Translations under genes and position numbers: made by a program
Assembly: GCA_014268975.2 (NCBI GenBank)
Contig: CP077096.1
Coordinates: 2,455,501-2,519,500, forward strand
Direction: 5' to 3'
DNA: 64,000 bases
From: Pseudomonas wayambapalatensis
GTDB taxonomy: Bacteria; Pseudomonadota; Gammaproteobacteria; Pseudomonadales; Pseudomonadaceae
Notes under the pieces: generated by a model
Database searches by the model: none
Told to the model about the DNA's origin: nothing
Seen by the model: only the letters and a program-made list of their open reading frames with translations
Part shown: piece after piece, positions 9,050-18,058 of the stretch
How the letters are laid out: the number at the start of each line of letters is the position of its first letter
How positions within the stretch are numbered: the stretch's first letter is position 1

Positions 9050-9078
9050 CTTCCTGCCGGGCTGCCTCGCGGCCCGAT

Positions 9079-9097
9079 GGGCCCCTTCATGGGGCCC
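9079..9097 (+). terminator. GC hairpin after the yebC-like gene
   Basis: GGGCCCC and GGGGCCC form a perfect 7-bp stem around TTCAT, 30 bases after the stop. No T-run follows, so it may be only a stabilising hairpin and not a true intrinsic terminator. Confidence 0.35.
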
Positions 9098-9123
9098 TCC
9101 ACCTCACCCGCGCAGGTCACCCC

Positions 9124-10068
9124 ATGACCCCCACTTTCGCCTCACTGAGCCTGGCCCACCTGCGCACCCTCGATTGCCTCCTGCAATTGAAGAACCTCAG
9201 CCACGCCGCCGAGCGCCTGGGTTGCAGCCAGTCGGCCTTGAGCCGTCAGCTTGCCCATCTGCGCGATGCCTTCGGCGACCCGCTGCTGGTCCGCCAGGGC
9301 CGCGGCTATGTGCTCAGCGAACATGCCGAAACCTTGGTCGAACCCTTGCGCCAGGTGCTCGATGAGCTCAGCGCCCTGCGCCAGCCTGCCGCCTTCGACC
9401 CGGCACGTTGCGAGCGGCGTTTCTGCATCGCCGCCTCCGACTATGTGGCCGAGCATATCCTTCCGGACCTGGTGACGGCACTGGAGCATGAGGCGCCCGG
9501 AGTGTCCCTCGAGTACCGCACCTGGCAGGCTGGCCAATACGCGTCGCTGGCCAGTGGTGAGGTCGATCTGGCTACCACGCTGTTCGATGAGTCCCCGCCG
9601 AACCTGCATGGCCGGCTGCTCGGTGAAGACCGGGCCGTGTGCCTGATGGCGGGCGAGCATCCGCTGACCGCCTGTGCCACGATCAGCCAGGACGACTACC
9701 TTGCCTATCGCCATGTGCGGGTTTCCGGCGGCGGCGACAAGGACAGCTTCATCGACCGTCACCTGCGTGCCCAGGGGCTGCAGCGGCGCATGCAGCTCCA
9801 GGTGCCGTTCTTCAGTGCCATGGTGCGGGTGATCGGCAATGGCCAGGCGTTGGCCACGGTGCCGGAGCATATCGCCCGCCAGCTTTGCCGTTTGCATGGC
9901 CTGGCCTGGCGGCCGCTGGGTTTCATCGAGCACAGTCAGCGCTACTGGGTGGTCTGGCATCAGCGCTTGCAGGCCTCGGCCGAGCACCGCTGGTTGCGTA
10001 ACCGGGTATTCGAGCTGTGGCGCCAGTCGTCGTTCGGCGTGCAGGGCGCAGATGCGCGGTTGCGATAG
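9124..10068 (+). CDS. LysR-family regulator next to the aromatic amino acid decarboxylase
   Basis: The 314-residue LysR protein has its winged helix-turn-helix at residues about 8 to 65 (LRTLDCLLQLKNLSHAAERLGCSQSALSRQLAHL). Its effector domain begins near residue 95 (RRFCIAASDYVAEHILPDLV), of the NodD/NahR-like subtype. It is followed 107 bases later, on the same strand, by the decarboxylase gene. An inverted repeat at 10131-10148 lies between them. Control of the decarboxylase is likely from the position only. Confidence 0.87.
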   Translation: MTPTFASLSLAHLRTLDCLLQLKNLSHAAERLGCSQSALSRQLAHLRDAFGDPLLVRQGRGYVLSEHAETLVEPLRQVLDELSALRQPAAFDPARCERRFCIAASDYVAEHILPDLVTALEHEAPGVSLEYRTWQAGQYASLASGEVDLATTLFDESPPNLHGRLLGEDRAVCLMAGEHPLTACATISQDDYLAYRHVRVSGGGDKDSFIDRHLRAQGLQRRMQLQVPFFSAMVRVIGNGQALATVPEHIARQLCRLHGLAWRPLGFIEHSQRYWVVWHQRLQASAEHRWLRNRVFELWRQSSFGVQGADARLR

Positions 10069-10130
10069 CAGCTATGCGCGAAACGGGGTTATTGCGCGGG
10101 GACGGGTTGCCTAGACTGGGCTGATTGCGG

Positions 10131-10148
10131 GGTGTCGGTGCTGACACC
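10131..10148 (+). promoter_or_regulatory. Inverted repeat in the leader of the decarboxylase gene
   Basis: GGTGTC and GACACC form a perfect 6-bp inverted repeat around GGTGCT, ending 27 bases before the GTG start at 10176. It could be an operator for the upstream LysR protein or an mRNA hairpin near the ribosome site. Confidence 0.35.
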
Positions 10149-10175
10149 TCATCCCTTCGCCCAGGAGCCCGCCCA

Positions 10176-11588
10176 GTGACCCCCGAACAATTCCGCCAGT
10201 ACGGCCACCAGCTCATCGACCTGATCGCCGACTACCGCCAGACCGTCGGCGAGCGCCCGGTGATGGCCCAGGTCGAGCCTGGCTACCTCAAGGCCGCGCT
10301 GCCCGAGGCTGCGCCGCAGCAGGGCGAGCCGTTCGCCGCCATCCTCGATGATGTCTCCAGGCTGGTGATGCCCGGCCTGTCGCACTGGCAGCATCCGGAC
10401 TTCTACGGCTACTTCCCCTCCAACGGCACGCTGTCGTCGGTGCTCGGCGACTTCCTCAGCACAGGGCTTGGCGTGCTCGGCCTGTCCTGGCAGTCCAGCC
10501 CGGCCCTGAGCGAGCTGGAGGAAACCACCCTCGACTGGCTGCGCCAACTGCTGGGGCTGTCGGCGCAGTGGAGCGGGGTGATCCAGGACACGGCCTCCAC
10601 CAGCACCCTGGTCGCGCTGATCAGCGCACGTGAGCGCAGCACCGACTATGCCCTGGCTCGCGGCGGCCTGCAGGCCCAGGACAAGCCGCTGATCGTCTAC
10701 GTCAGTGCCCATGCCCACAGCTCGGTGGACAAGGCTGCGCTGCTGGCCGGGTTTGGTCGCGACAACATTCGCCAGATCCCCACCGACGAGCGCTTCGCCA
10801 TGATTCCCGAAGCGCTGCAGGCGGCCATCGAGCAGGACCTGGCGGCAGGCAACCAGCCCTGTGCGGTGGTCGCTACTACCGGCACCACCGCTACCACGGC
10901 GCTGGACCCGTTGCGCCCGGTCGGTGAGATCGCCCAGGCGGCGGGGTTGTGGCTGCATGTCGATTCGGCGATGGCAGGCTCGGCGATGATCCTCCCGGAA
11001 TGTCGCTGGATGTGGGACGGTATCGAGCTGGCTGACTCGGTGGTAGTCAATGCGCACAAGTGGCTGGGCGTGGCCTTCGACTGTTCGATCTATTACGTGC
11101 GCGACCCGCAGCACCTGATCCGGGTGATGAGTACCAACCCCAGCTACCTGCAGTCGTCGGTGGATGGCGAGGTGAAGAACCTGCGCGACTGGGGCATACC
11201 GCTGGGGCGGCGGTTCCGTGCGCTGAAACTGTGGTTCATGCTGCGCAGCGAAGGGGTCGAGGCCTTGCAGCAGCGCCTGCGCCGAGACCTGGAAAATGCC
11301 CGCTGGCTGGCCGAGCAGGTCGAGGCTGCGCCGGGCTGGAAACTGCTGGCGCCGGTGCAGTTGCAGACCCTGTGCATTCGGCATGAACCCGAGGGGCTGG
11401 AGGGTGAGGCGCTGGATGATCACACCCGTGGCTGGGCAGATCGGCTCAATGCTTCCGGCGACGCCTACGTGACCCCGGCAACCCTGCAAGGCCGCTGGAT
11501 GGTTCGGGTGTCGGTCGGCGCGCTGCCGACCGAACGGGCGGATGTGGAGCGGCTGTGGGGGAATCTGCAGGCGGTGGTCAAGGCTTGA
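10176..11588 (+). CDS. ddc: PLP-dependent aromatic-L-amino-acid (L-DOPA) decarboxylase
   Basis: I place the start at the GTG at 10176, which has CAGGAG eight bases ahead and gives 470 residues beginning with TPEQFRQYGHQLIDLIADY. This matches the group II decarboxylase N-terminus; the longer ORF from 10125 does not. The PLP lysine is in VVNAHKWLGVAFDCS, and the substrate pocket includes HVDSAMAGSAMI and HWQHPDFYGYFPSN. These enzymes convert aromatic amino acids to arylalkylamines plus CO2, and the putida-group enzyme is known to prefer L-DOPA. It is a cytoplasmic dimer. The upstream LysR gene is the probable regulator. Confidence 0.88.
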   Translation: MTPEQFRQYGHQLIDLIADYRQTVGERPVMAQVEPGYLKAALPEAAPQQGEPFAAILDDVSRLVMPGLSHWQHPDFYGYFPSNGTLSSVLGDFLSTGLGVLGLSWQSSPALSELEETTLDWLRQLLGLSAQWSGVIQDTASTSTLVALISARERSTDYALARGGLQAQDKPLIVYVSAHAHSSVDKAALLAGFGRDNIRQIPTDERFAMIPEALQAAIEQDLAAGNQPCAVVATTGTTATTALDPLRPVGEIAQAAGLWLHVDSAMAGSAMILPECRWMWDGIELADSVVVNAHKWLGVAFDCSIYYVRDPQHLIRVMSTNPSYLQSSVDGEVKNLRDWGIPLGRRFRALKLWFMLRSEGVEALQQRLRRDLENARWLAEQVEAAPGWKLLAPVQLQTLCIRHEPEGLEGEALDDHTRGWADRLNASGDAYVTPATLQGRWMVRVSVGALPTERADVERLWGNLQAVVKA

Positions 11589-11621
11589 GATTGCCGAGGC
11601 CGCCGCGCGGCCCCGACTGCC

Positions 11622-12992
11622 TTACTGGCTCACCACCTCGAAGCTGCTTTTGCGGCTGGCTTCATAGGCGTCCTTTTCCAGCGGTTTGGCCTGCGGGTTA
11701 CCCAGGTCTTCCATGGCCAGCCGGTAGGTTTCAGGCGCCACATAGGCTGCCAGTGCGCACACGCAGGTGATGGCGAAGGCCAGGGCACCGACCACCAGCC
11801 AGATATGCTCTGAGCCAGGTGGGGCGACGGCCGCGAACAGCGCCGGCAGCATCGCAGTGAGCATGGTGCCGATGTTCTGTGCGATGGCCATGGCCGACAC
11901 CCGGTAGCGAGTCTGGAACAGCTCCGGGTAGAAGCTTGGGAACACGGCGTTGTAGCCCTGGTAGACCATGCCCCACATCAGGATCGAGCCGACGAAGGCA
12001 AGTGGCACGTTCTGGATGCTGATCGCATACAGGTAGACGAACGCCAGCAGACCCGATCCCAGGCAACCGGCAATCATGGTCGGACGTCGGCCGATGCGGT
12101 CCGACAGGTTGCCCACGAACGGAATCACCAGCACCGCGACGACATTGCCCACCACCGGGATCCACAGGTACACGCTCTTGTCGAAGCCGATGCCGTAGGC
12201 CGGCTGTACCGCATAGGCCGCGCCGAAGATGGTGGCGACCACCGGGATCACGTTCATCAGTGCCATGAACATCACCAGCACCATGTGTTTCCAGCTGTGG
12301 CGGAACGCTTCGCCGATCGGCGACTTGGCCACCTTGTCCTGTTTTTCTTCCTGAACGAATGCCGGGGTTTCATGCACCTCCTTGCGGATGATGAAGCCTG
12401 CGATCAGCACCACCGCGCTCATCAGGAACGGAATACGCCAGCCCCATTCGTTGAACGCTTCGCTGGGCATGAAGTAGGCCAGTGGCAGGAACACCGCGGC
12501 GGCCATCACCTGGCCGGCCTGCACGCCTTGCAGTGTGTAGCTGGCGTAGTAGCCGCGACGCCCGAAGGGCGCGTGCTCCATGATCATGGAACTGGCGCCG
12601 GAGATCTCTCCGGCCACGGCGAAGCCTTGGACCAGGCGCAGGATCACCAGCAGGGCAGGGGCGAGGAGGCCGATGTCGTGGTAGGTGGGCAGCAGGCCTA
12701 CCGCCATGGTCGAGATGCCCATCAGGAACATGCACAGCAGCAGCACGTTCTTGCGTCCTCGCGTGTCGCCCCAATGGCCGAGCACGAAGGCGCCGACCGG
12801 ACGGGCCAGGTAGCCGACGCCATAGGTGGCCAGGGAGGCGATGATGGCCATCTTCGGGTCGCTGGACGGGAAGAAGATCTGCGGGAAGATCAGCGCTGCC
12901 GCCTGGGCATAGATGAAGAAGTCGTAGTACTCGAGGGCCGAGCCGATCCACCCGCTGGCGGTGGCTTTCTTGGCCTGTGAAGAGTGGGCCAT
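11622..12992 (-). CDS. MHS-family MFS transporter of the quinate/shikimate cluster
   Basis: The start at the ATG complement 12990-12992 (MAHSSQAKKATASGWIGSALEYYDFFIYAQ) gives 456 residues. GSALEYYDFFIYA and GHWGDTRGRKNVLLL are hallmarks of the metabolite:H+ symporter group (ShiA, KgtP, ProP). The in-frame extension to 13103 has no ribosome site and no family match. A CGGAGACACC sequence precedes the chosen ATG. It is divergent from the dehydroshikimate dehydratase gene, so uptake of shikimate, quinate, dehydroshikimate or protocatechuate is the natural inference. Confidence 0.86.
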   Translation of the reverse strand: MAHSSQAKKATASGWIGSALEYYDFFIYAQAAALIFPQIFFPSSDPKMAIIASLATYGVGYLARPVGAFVLGHWGDTRGRKNVLLLCMFLMGISTMAVGLLPTYHDIGLLAPALLVILRLVQGFAVAGEISGASSMIMEHAPFGRRGYYASYTLQGVQAGQVMAAAVFLPLAYFMPSEAFNEWGWRIPFLMSAVVLIAGFIIRKEVHETPAFVQEEKQDKVAKSPIGEAFRHSWKHMVLVMFMALMNVIPVVATIFGAAYAVQPAYGIGFDKSVYLWIPVVGNVVAVLVIPFVGNLSDRIGRRPTMIAGCLGSGLLAFVYLYAISIQNVPLAFVGSILMWGMVYQGYNAVFPSFYPELFQTRYRVSAMAIAQNIGTMLTAMLPALFAAVAPPGSEHIWLVVGALAFAITCVCALAAYVAPETYRLAMEDLGNPQAKPLEKDAYEASRKSSFEVVSQ

Positions 12993-13121
12993 GGTGTCTC
13001 CGTTGTTCTTGTTGGTTGTCGGATGGCGGTCGCACTCGGGCAGGCATGAGCCCGGATGGCGGCGACTGAATCCATGGTCGTCCAGGGTTCTGCGCTGAAT
13101 CAATTCGTCTTGCTGGCTTCT

Positions 13122-13136
13122 GTTCGGTTATCGAAC
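13122..13136. promoter_or_regulatory. PcaR-like operator in the divergent transporter/quiC promoter
   Basis: GTTCG GTTAT CGAAC is a perfect inverted repeat with a 5-base spacer. It closely resembles the 15-bp PcaR site recalled from the P. putida pca promoters (GTTCGATAATCGCAC). It lies 130 bases upstream of the transporter start and 136 bases before quiC. Control by PcaR or another IclR-type regulator is inferred from that likeness. Confidence 0.5.
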
Positions 13137-13271
13137 ACAAACTAACCATTTCGTACAAAGTGCATTGCCGCCACGACTTTACCTGCGAATAATCGATCCT
13201 GCCATCGTCGAGAACAAGCAGGTTCACAGGTCAGACGAACCTGCCCCTGTACAAACAACAAGGAACTCCAC

Positions 13272-15167
13272 ATGCAGCGTTCGATCGCCACCGTCTCACT
13301 CAGCGGTACCCTGCCCGAAAAGCTCGAGGCCATCGCCGCCGCAGGCTTTGATGGCGTCGAGATCTTCGAGAACGACCTGCTCCATTACGCCGGCGCCCCG
13401 CGTGAGATTCGTCAGCGGTGTGCGGACCTGGGGCTGGCCATCACGTTGTTCCAGCCGTTTCGCGACTTCGAGGGCTGCCGCCGTGATCGTCTGCACAAGA
13501 ACCTCGATCGCGCGGCGCGCAAGTTCGACCTGATGCAAGAGCTGGGCACCGACCTGGTGCTGGTGTGCAGCAATGTGCAGCCTGATGCGCTGGGCGATGA
13601 GCAACTGCTGGTCGATGACCTGCGCCTGTTGGCCGAGCATGCCGGTGACCGAGGCCTGCGCATCGGTTACGAAGCGTTGGCCTGGGGGCGTCACGTCAAC
13701 ACTTGGCAGCAGGTGTGGCACCTGGTGCGTGAGGCTGATCATCCGGCCCTGGGGGTGATTCTCGACAGCTTCCACACGCTTTCGCTCAAGGGGGATCCCC
13801 GTGGTATCCGCGATATTCCCGGCGAGAAGATTTTCTTCGTGCAGATGGCCGATGCGCCGATCCTGGCCATGGATGTGCTGGAGTGGAGCCGGCATTTTCG
13901 CTGCTTCCCCGGCCAGGGTGAGATGGACCTCGCAGGTTTCCTGGCGCCGATCATCGCCAGTGGGTATCGCGGCCCACTGTCGCTGGAAGTTTTCAACGAT
14001 GGTTTTCGCGCCGCGCCTTCGCGTCAGAACGCCGCCGATGGCCTGCGCTCGTTGCTGTACCTGGAGGAAAAGGCCCGTGTGCGCCTGGCCGAGCAGTCGG
14101 TCGCGGTGGAACCCGGCGTGTTGTTCACACCGCCTGCGGCGAGCCGCTATGACGGGGTGGAGTTCGTCGAGTTCGCCGTGGATGACGCGGTCGGTGCGCG
14201 GCTGGGTGGGTGGTTGAAGCGCCTGGGGTTCGCCGAGGCTGGGCGGCACCGCAGCAAGGCGGTCAGGCTGCTGCGCCAGGGAGATATCAATATCGTGCTC
14301 AACGCCGAACCCTATTCCTTTGCCCACAACTTCTTCGATGCCCATGGTCCATCGCTGTGCGCTGCAGCCTTGCGTGTGGATGACGCCCAGGCCGCGCTGC
14401 AACGGGCCGTGGCCTATCGCGGTCAGCCATTCCGTGGTCTGGTCGGCCCCAACGAGCGGGAAGTCCCGGCGGTGCGCGCGCCGGATGGCAGCCTGATCTA
14501 CCTGGTGGAGCCGGCCGGGGCAGGGCAGAGCATCTACGACAGCGACTTCTGCCTTGATCGGTCGGCTTCTACCGATGGCGGGCTGCAGCGCATCGACCAC
14601 ATGGCCTTGGCCTTGCCGGCCGAGGGTCTGGACAGTTGGGTGCTGTTCTACAAGAGCCTGTTCGACTTCACCGCCGACGACGAAGTGGTGCTGCCTGACC
14701 CTTATGGCCTGGTCAAGAGCCGCGCCCTGCGCAGCCCGTGCGCAACGTTGCGCCTGCCGCTGAACATCTCCGAGAACCGCAACACCGCCATCGCCCACGC
14801 CCTGTCGAGCTACCGTGGTTCGGGCGTGCACCATATCGCCTTCGACTGTGCCGACATCTTTGCCGAGGTCACGCGGGCCAAGGAGGCTGGCGTGCCGTTG
14901 CTGGAGATCCCGTTGAACTACTACGACGATCTGGCGGCGCGCTTCGAGTTCGACGATGAGTTCCTCAGCGAGCTTGCGTACTACAACGTGCTGTACGACC
15001 GCGATGCGCAGGGCGGCGAGTTGTTCCATGTGTACACCGAGCCGTTCGAGGGGCGTTTCTTCTTCGAGATCCTCCAGCGCAAGGGGGACTACGCGGGGTA
15101 TGGCGCGGCGAACGTGGCCGTGCGCCTGGCGGCGATGGCCAAGCTGCGCGCGAGCCCGGGCAGCTAG
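13272..15167 (+). CDS. quiC: 3-dehydroshikimate dehydratase, bacterial QuiC type, with C-terminal HPPD-like domain
   Basis: The 631-residue two-domain protein begins with a sugar-isomerase-like TIM barrel (residues about 1 to 280). The expected metal ligands Glu134, Asp165, Gln191 and Glu239 are all present at exactly these positions. The C-terminal half (about 290 to 625) is a vicinal-oxygen-chelate fold like 4-hydroxyphenylpyruvate dioxygenase, with the histidines of QRIDHMALAL and GVHHIAFDC and the C-terminal glutamate of RFFFEILQRKG. The enzyme converts 3-dehydroshikimate to protocatechuate and feeds quinate and shikimate into the beta-ketoadipate pathway. AAGGAACTCC precedes the ATG. The TetR gene follows on the same strand. 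Confidence 0.94.
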   Translation: MQRSIATVSLSGTLPEKLEAIAAAGFDGVEIFENDLLHYAGAPREIRQRCADLGLAITLFQPFRDFEGCRRDRLHKNLDRAARKFDLMQELGTDLVLVCSNVQPDALGDEQLLVDDLRLLAEHAGDRGLRIGYEALAWGRHVNTWQQVWHLVREADHPALGVILDSFHTLSLKGDPRGIRDIPGEKIFFVQMADAPILAMDVLEWSRHFRCFPGQGEMDLAGFLAPIIASGYRGPLSLEVFNDGFRAAPSRQNAADGLRSLLYLEEKARVRLAEQSVAVEPGVLFTPPAASRYDGVEFVEFAVDDAVGARLGGWLKRLGFAEAGRHRSKAVRLLRQGDINIVLNAEPYSFAHNFFDAHGPSLCAAALRVDDAQAALQRAVAYRGQPFRGLVGPNEREVPAVRAPDGSLIYLVEPAGAGQSIYDSDFCLDRSASTDGGLQRIDHMALALPAEGLDSWVLFYKSLFDFTADDEVVLPDPYGLVKSRALRSPCATLRLPLNISENRNTAIAHALSSYRGSGVHHIAFDCADIFAEVTRAKEAGVPLLEIPLNYYDDLAARFEFDDEFLSELAYYNVLYDRDAQGGELFHVYTEPFEGRFFFEILQRKGDYAGYGAANVAVRLAAMAKLRASPGS

Positions 15168-15255
15168 CACGTTCCACATCCACCCTTGCGCTTCCCTGCA
15201 CCGCCCGGCTCACGGATAATCCCCGCACATTCCAAACAACAGCCTGTGAGTCGGT

Positions 15256-15924
15256 ATGAGTGATCCGCAAGTCAGCCTCGGTCAGTCCGAGGCCGGGGCG
15301 CGCAAGTCGCGCAAGAACAACCCGGAGAAAACCCGCGAGGACATCCTCCAGGCTGCGATCCACGAATTCGTCCAGCAAGGCCTGGCTGGCGCGCGGGTCG
15401 ATGCGATCGCCGAACGCACCGCCACCTCCAAGCGCATGATCTACTACTACTTCGGCAGCAAGGAACAGCTGTACCTGGAATGCCTGGTCAAGCTCTATGG
15501 CGACATCCGCAAGACCGAGCACAGCCTGGACCTGGAGTCGTTGCCGGTCGAGCAGGCGATCCGCCGGCTGGTGGAGTTCACTTTCGATCACCACGACCAC
15601 AATGTCGACTTCGTACGCATCGTCTGTACCGAAAACATCCATTACGGTGAGTTCGTCAAGCAGGCGCCGGTGATCCGCGAAATGAGCAGCCTGGTGCTCG
15701 AGTCACTGGCGCGCACCCTGCAGCGCGGGGTCGAGGAAGGCATGTTCCGTGCGGGCATCGAGGTCATCGACCTGCATATGCTGATGAGTTCGTTCTGCTT
15801 CTATCGGGTCTCGAACCGGCACACCTTCGGCGAAATCTTCCAGATCGACCTGGCGGACGAGGCGATCAAGCTGCGGCACAAGCAGATGATCTGCGAGGCC
15901 GTGCTCAGCTACATCCGCGCCTGA
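15256..15924 (+). CDS. TetR-family regulator beside quiC
   Basis: The 222-residue TetR protein has its DNA-binding helices at residues about 26 to 72 (KTREDILQAAIHEFVQQGLAGARVDAIAERTATSKRMIYYYFGSKEQLYLECL) and a ligand domain of the TetR_C type after that. It follows quiC by 88 bases on the same strand. A local repressor of the quinate/shikimate genes responding to shikimate or dehydroshikimate is a reasonable inference. The promoter also carries a PcaR-like site, so two regulators may act there. Confidence 0.87.
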   Translation: MSDPQVSLGQSEAGARKSRKNNPEKTREDILQAAIHEFVQQGLAGARVDAIAERTATSKRMIYYYFGSKEQLYLECLVKLYGDIRKTEHSLDLESLPVEQAIRRLVEFTFDHHDHNVDFVRIVCTENIHYGEFVKQAPVIREMSSLVLESLARTLQRGVEEGMFRAGIEVIDLHMLMSSFCFYRVSNRHTFGEIFQIDLADEAIKLRHKQMICEAVLSYIRA

Positions 15925-15939
15925 TCGCCAGGCGCCGCA

Positions 15940-16947
15940 TCACTCGCCGAGCCGCTGCTCGCGTGAGGGCGGGTAGCCGAAATACGCTGCGTAGCACTTG
16001 CTGAAGTGCGACACCGAAACGAACCCGCAAGCCACCGCCACTTCCATTACCGACAGGTCCGAGTACTGCAGCAGCCGCCGGCTCTTGGTGATGCGCAGCT
16101 CCATGTAGTAGCGCCGCGGCGAGGTGCCGAGCTGGGCCTGGAACAAGCGGTCGATCTGCCGACGCGAGCGGCCGCTGTAGGCGGCCAACTGATCGAGGCT
16201 GAGGGTCTCCTCCAGGTTGTTTTCCATCAGCTCTACAATGGTGCGCAGTTGCAGGCTCATGGACTTCTTCGCCCCGGGCCCGACCTGGCGATAACGGGCA
16301 CCTGAGAACGACAGGATCTCTTCGACACCTTCGGCCAAGGCATCGCCATACAGCCGGCGTACCAGGCCCAGCATCAGTTCCATGGCGCCATTGGGGCTGG
16401 CGGCGGTCAGGCGATCTCGATCGAGGGTGAAGCTGGCCGGCGTGATGCGCGTCTGCGGGCTGCGTTCGGCGAGGCTGGCGCGCTGTTCGGGGTGGATGCT
16501 GCAACCGTAGTCGCCCAGCACCCCGGCGCGGCCGAGGAACCATGCACCGCTCCACAAGCCCCCCAGGGCCATGCCGTGGGCCGCGCAGTCGCCCAGCAGG
16601 CGGTCGAGTTCGGGATATTTGAGCGTGGTGCGCAGGCCGGCGCAGATGACCAGGAGGTCGGGCTCCTTGAGCTTGCGCGGGTCCAGCTCGCTGGCCACCA
16701 GTTCCAGGCCCAGGTCACTGAGCACCCGGTCACCTTCGAGTGACAGCGGAGTGAAGCGGAAACTCTCGGCTCGCAGCAGGTTGGCGGTGACCAGCACGTC
16801 CATCGCCACGGTGAAACTGGCCATGGAAAAATGCTCGAGCAGAACGAAGTCGACGCGGTACGGCACCTGTTCGTCGCTGGCGCCGGATTTGAGCCGCAAC
16901 ATGTTACTGGTGCTAGTCTTCTTGCTGAACTGGCGAGGCGTGGGCAC
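15940..16947 (-). CDS. GlxA-type AraC-family regulator (DJ-1/PfpI plus AraC domains)
   Basis: I choose the GTG start at complement 16945-16947 because a GGAG sequence lies six bases ahead; it gives 335 residues. The earlier TTG start at 17007 has no such site. Residues about 28 to 195 form the DJ-1/PfpI-like amidotransferase fold (YRVDFVLLEHFSMASFTVAMDVL and GGLWSGAWFLGRAGVL). The position of the nucleophilic cysteine is occupied by the serine/glycine of WSGAW, so no enzyme activity is expected. Residues about 225 to 325 carry two AraC helix-turn-helix motifs. Relatives control carnitine, choline or arginine use. The target here is unknown. Confidence 0.83.
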   Translation of the reverse strand: MPTPRQFSKKTSTSNMLRLKSGASDEQVPYRVDFVLLEHFSMASFTVAMDVLVTANLLRAESFRFTPLSLEGDRVLSDLGLELVASELDPRKLKEPDLLVICAGLRTTLKYPELDRLLGDCAAHGMALGGLWSGAWFLGRAGVLGDYGCSIHPEQRASLAERSPQTRITPASFTLDRDRLTAASPNGAMELMLGLVRRLYGDALAEGVEEILSFSGARYRQVGPGAKKSMSLQLRTIVELMENNLEETLSLDQLAAYSGRSRRQIDRLFQAQLGTSPRRYYMELRITKSRRLLQYSDLSVMEVAVACGFVSVSHFSKCYAAYFGYPPSREQRLGE

Positions 16948-17116
16948 AGCGGACTCCGTTTCCTTCGAGGGCGCACGAAGTGTGCTGGGAGTTGCGGGGA
17001 AAGACAATCACTGGCCGGATAATGCCGCGAGCCCTGGCACTGGCGGTAGGCGGATTGGAATGAACCCTTGGCGCCTGGCGTGAACAAATGCAGTACATGC
17101 TCACAGGAGAACGCTC

Positions 17117-17329
17117 ATGGAAATCGGAACGGTCTGGATCCTCGTCGCAGTGCTGGTGATTCTTCTGCAGATCTGGGCGATATGGCACATCATCGGCAGC
17201 GAGCGCCGTGCCGAGCGCAAGATGTTGTGGGTCGTGTTCGTGGTTTGGGCGCCGTTCCCCGGCCTGTTGTTCTGGGCTTGGCGCGGGCCGCGGGCAGTGA
17301 AGGGCAGGGCCGTGCTGGAAGAGAAATGA
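17117..17329 (+). CDS. Small membrane protein with PLDc_N domain
   Basis: The 70-residue protein has two membrane helices (WILVAVLVILLQIWAIWHII and MLWVVFVVWAPFPGLLFWAW), with the charged loop GSERRAERK between them. This is the phospholipase D/cardiolipin synthase N-terminal-like domain that also exists alone in many bacteria. The function of the stand-alone form is unknown. AGGAG lies nine bases before the ATG. Confidence 0.78.
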   Translation: MEIGTVWILVAVLVILLQIWAIWHIIGSERRAERKMLWVVFVVWAPFPGLLFWAWRGPRAVKGRAVLEEK

Positions 17330-17448
17330 GCCTTGCCTGGCGCCTGTCGCAAGGACAGGCGCCACGGACTTGGATCGAGGTGCCGATCCCTGGAAAAACC
17401 TGTCTGGGCGGGTAGAATTGGCGCTCCTGCCTTCAGCGAGTCCGCCCC

Positions 17449-17952
17449 ATGTCAGCGCCGACACTCGAGCTGTTCCCAACCGGCGCTGAACACGCCGACG
17501 TCATCCGCAATCTGTACCAGTTCTATGCCTACGAGTCCTCCGACTGGGAGCAGGAGGACGTCGAGGCGGACGGGCGTTTCTACCTGCATGAGGCGCATAT
17601 GGCGCGCTACTGGCAATCGCCCGAGTGGTGCGCCAGCCTGGTGCTGGTCGACGGTTTCATCGCCGGTTTCGTGCTGGTCGAGCGCAGCGAGCTGCCAGGC
17701 GTCGAGGCCCTGGAACTGGCCGACCTGTTCATCCTCAAGCGCTACCGTCGCCAGGGCATCGGCCGGGCGGTAGCGTCCCAGGTGCTTTGCAGTGGCGCCC
17801 ACGACTGGCTGCTGCGCTGCTTTCGGCAGGATGAAGTGTCCATGGCTTTTTGCACCCGCATCGTTGCCGAGTTGCCGCGCGCCGTGCAGGTGATCGCGCT
17901 GGAAGATGATCCGCAACTGCATTCCTGGCGCGTCATGGCGGTGCGCCACTGA
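17449..17952 (+). CDS. GNAT-family N-acetyltransferase
   Basis: The 167-residue protein has the acetyl-CoA binding motif in LADLFILKRYRRQGIGRAVASQVL at about residues 88 to 111, preceded by strand 4 of the GNAT fold (SLVLVDGFIAGFVLVER). The N-terminal acidic segment SSDWEQEDVEADGRF is common in predicted acetyltransferases of pseudomonads. The acceptor substrate cannot be read from sequence. It stands alone, upstream of the c-di-GMP gene. Confidence 0.82.
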   Translation: MSAPTLELFPTGAEHADVIRNLYQFYAYESSDWEQEDVEADGRFYLHEAHMARYWQSPEWCASLVLVDGFIAGFVLVERSELPGVEALELADLFILKRYRRQGIGRAVASQVLCSGAHDWLLRCFRQDEVSMAFCTRIVAELPRAVQVIALEDDPQLHSWRVMAVRH

Positions 17953-18058
17953 AGTGCCGCACGCGCGAATTTTTGTGAACCACTTCACAAAATCCTGTCG
18001 CTCAGCGGCATAATGCCAGTATCTTGAAAAACGGCCCCGCAGGTTCAGGAAGAATGCC

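Noticed and set aside
10149..11489. Minus-strand ORF of 446 codons
   Set aside because: It is a shadow of the PLP-dependent decarboxylase, which has all family motifs on the other strand.
13296..15179. Minus-strand ORF of 627 codons
   Set aside because: It is a shadow of quiC, which is fully supported by its metal ligands.
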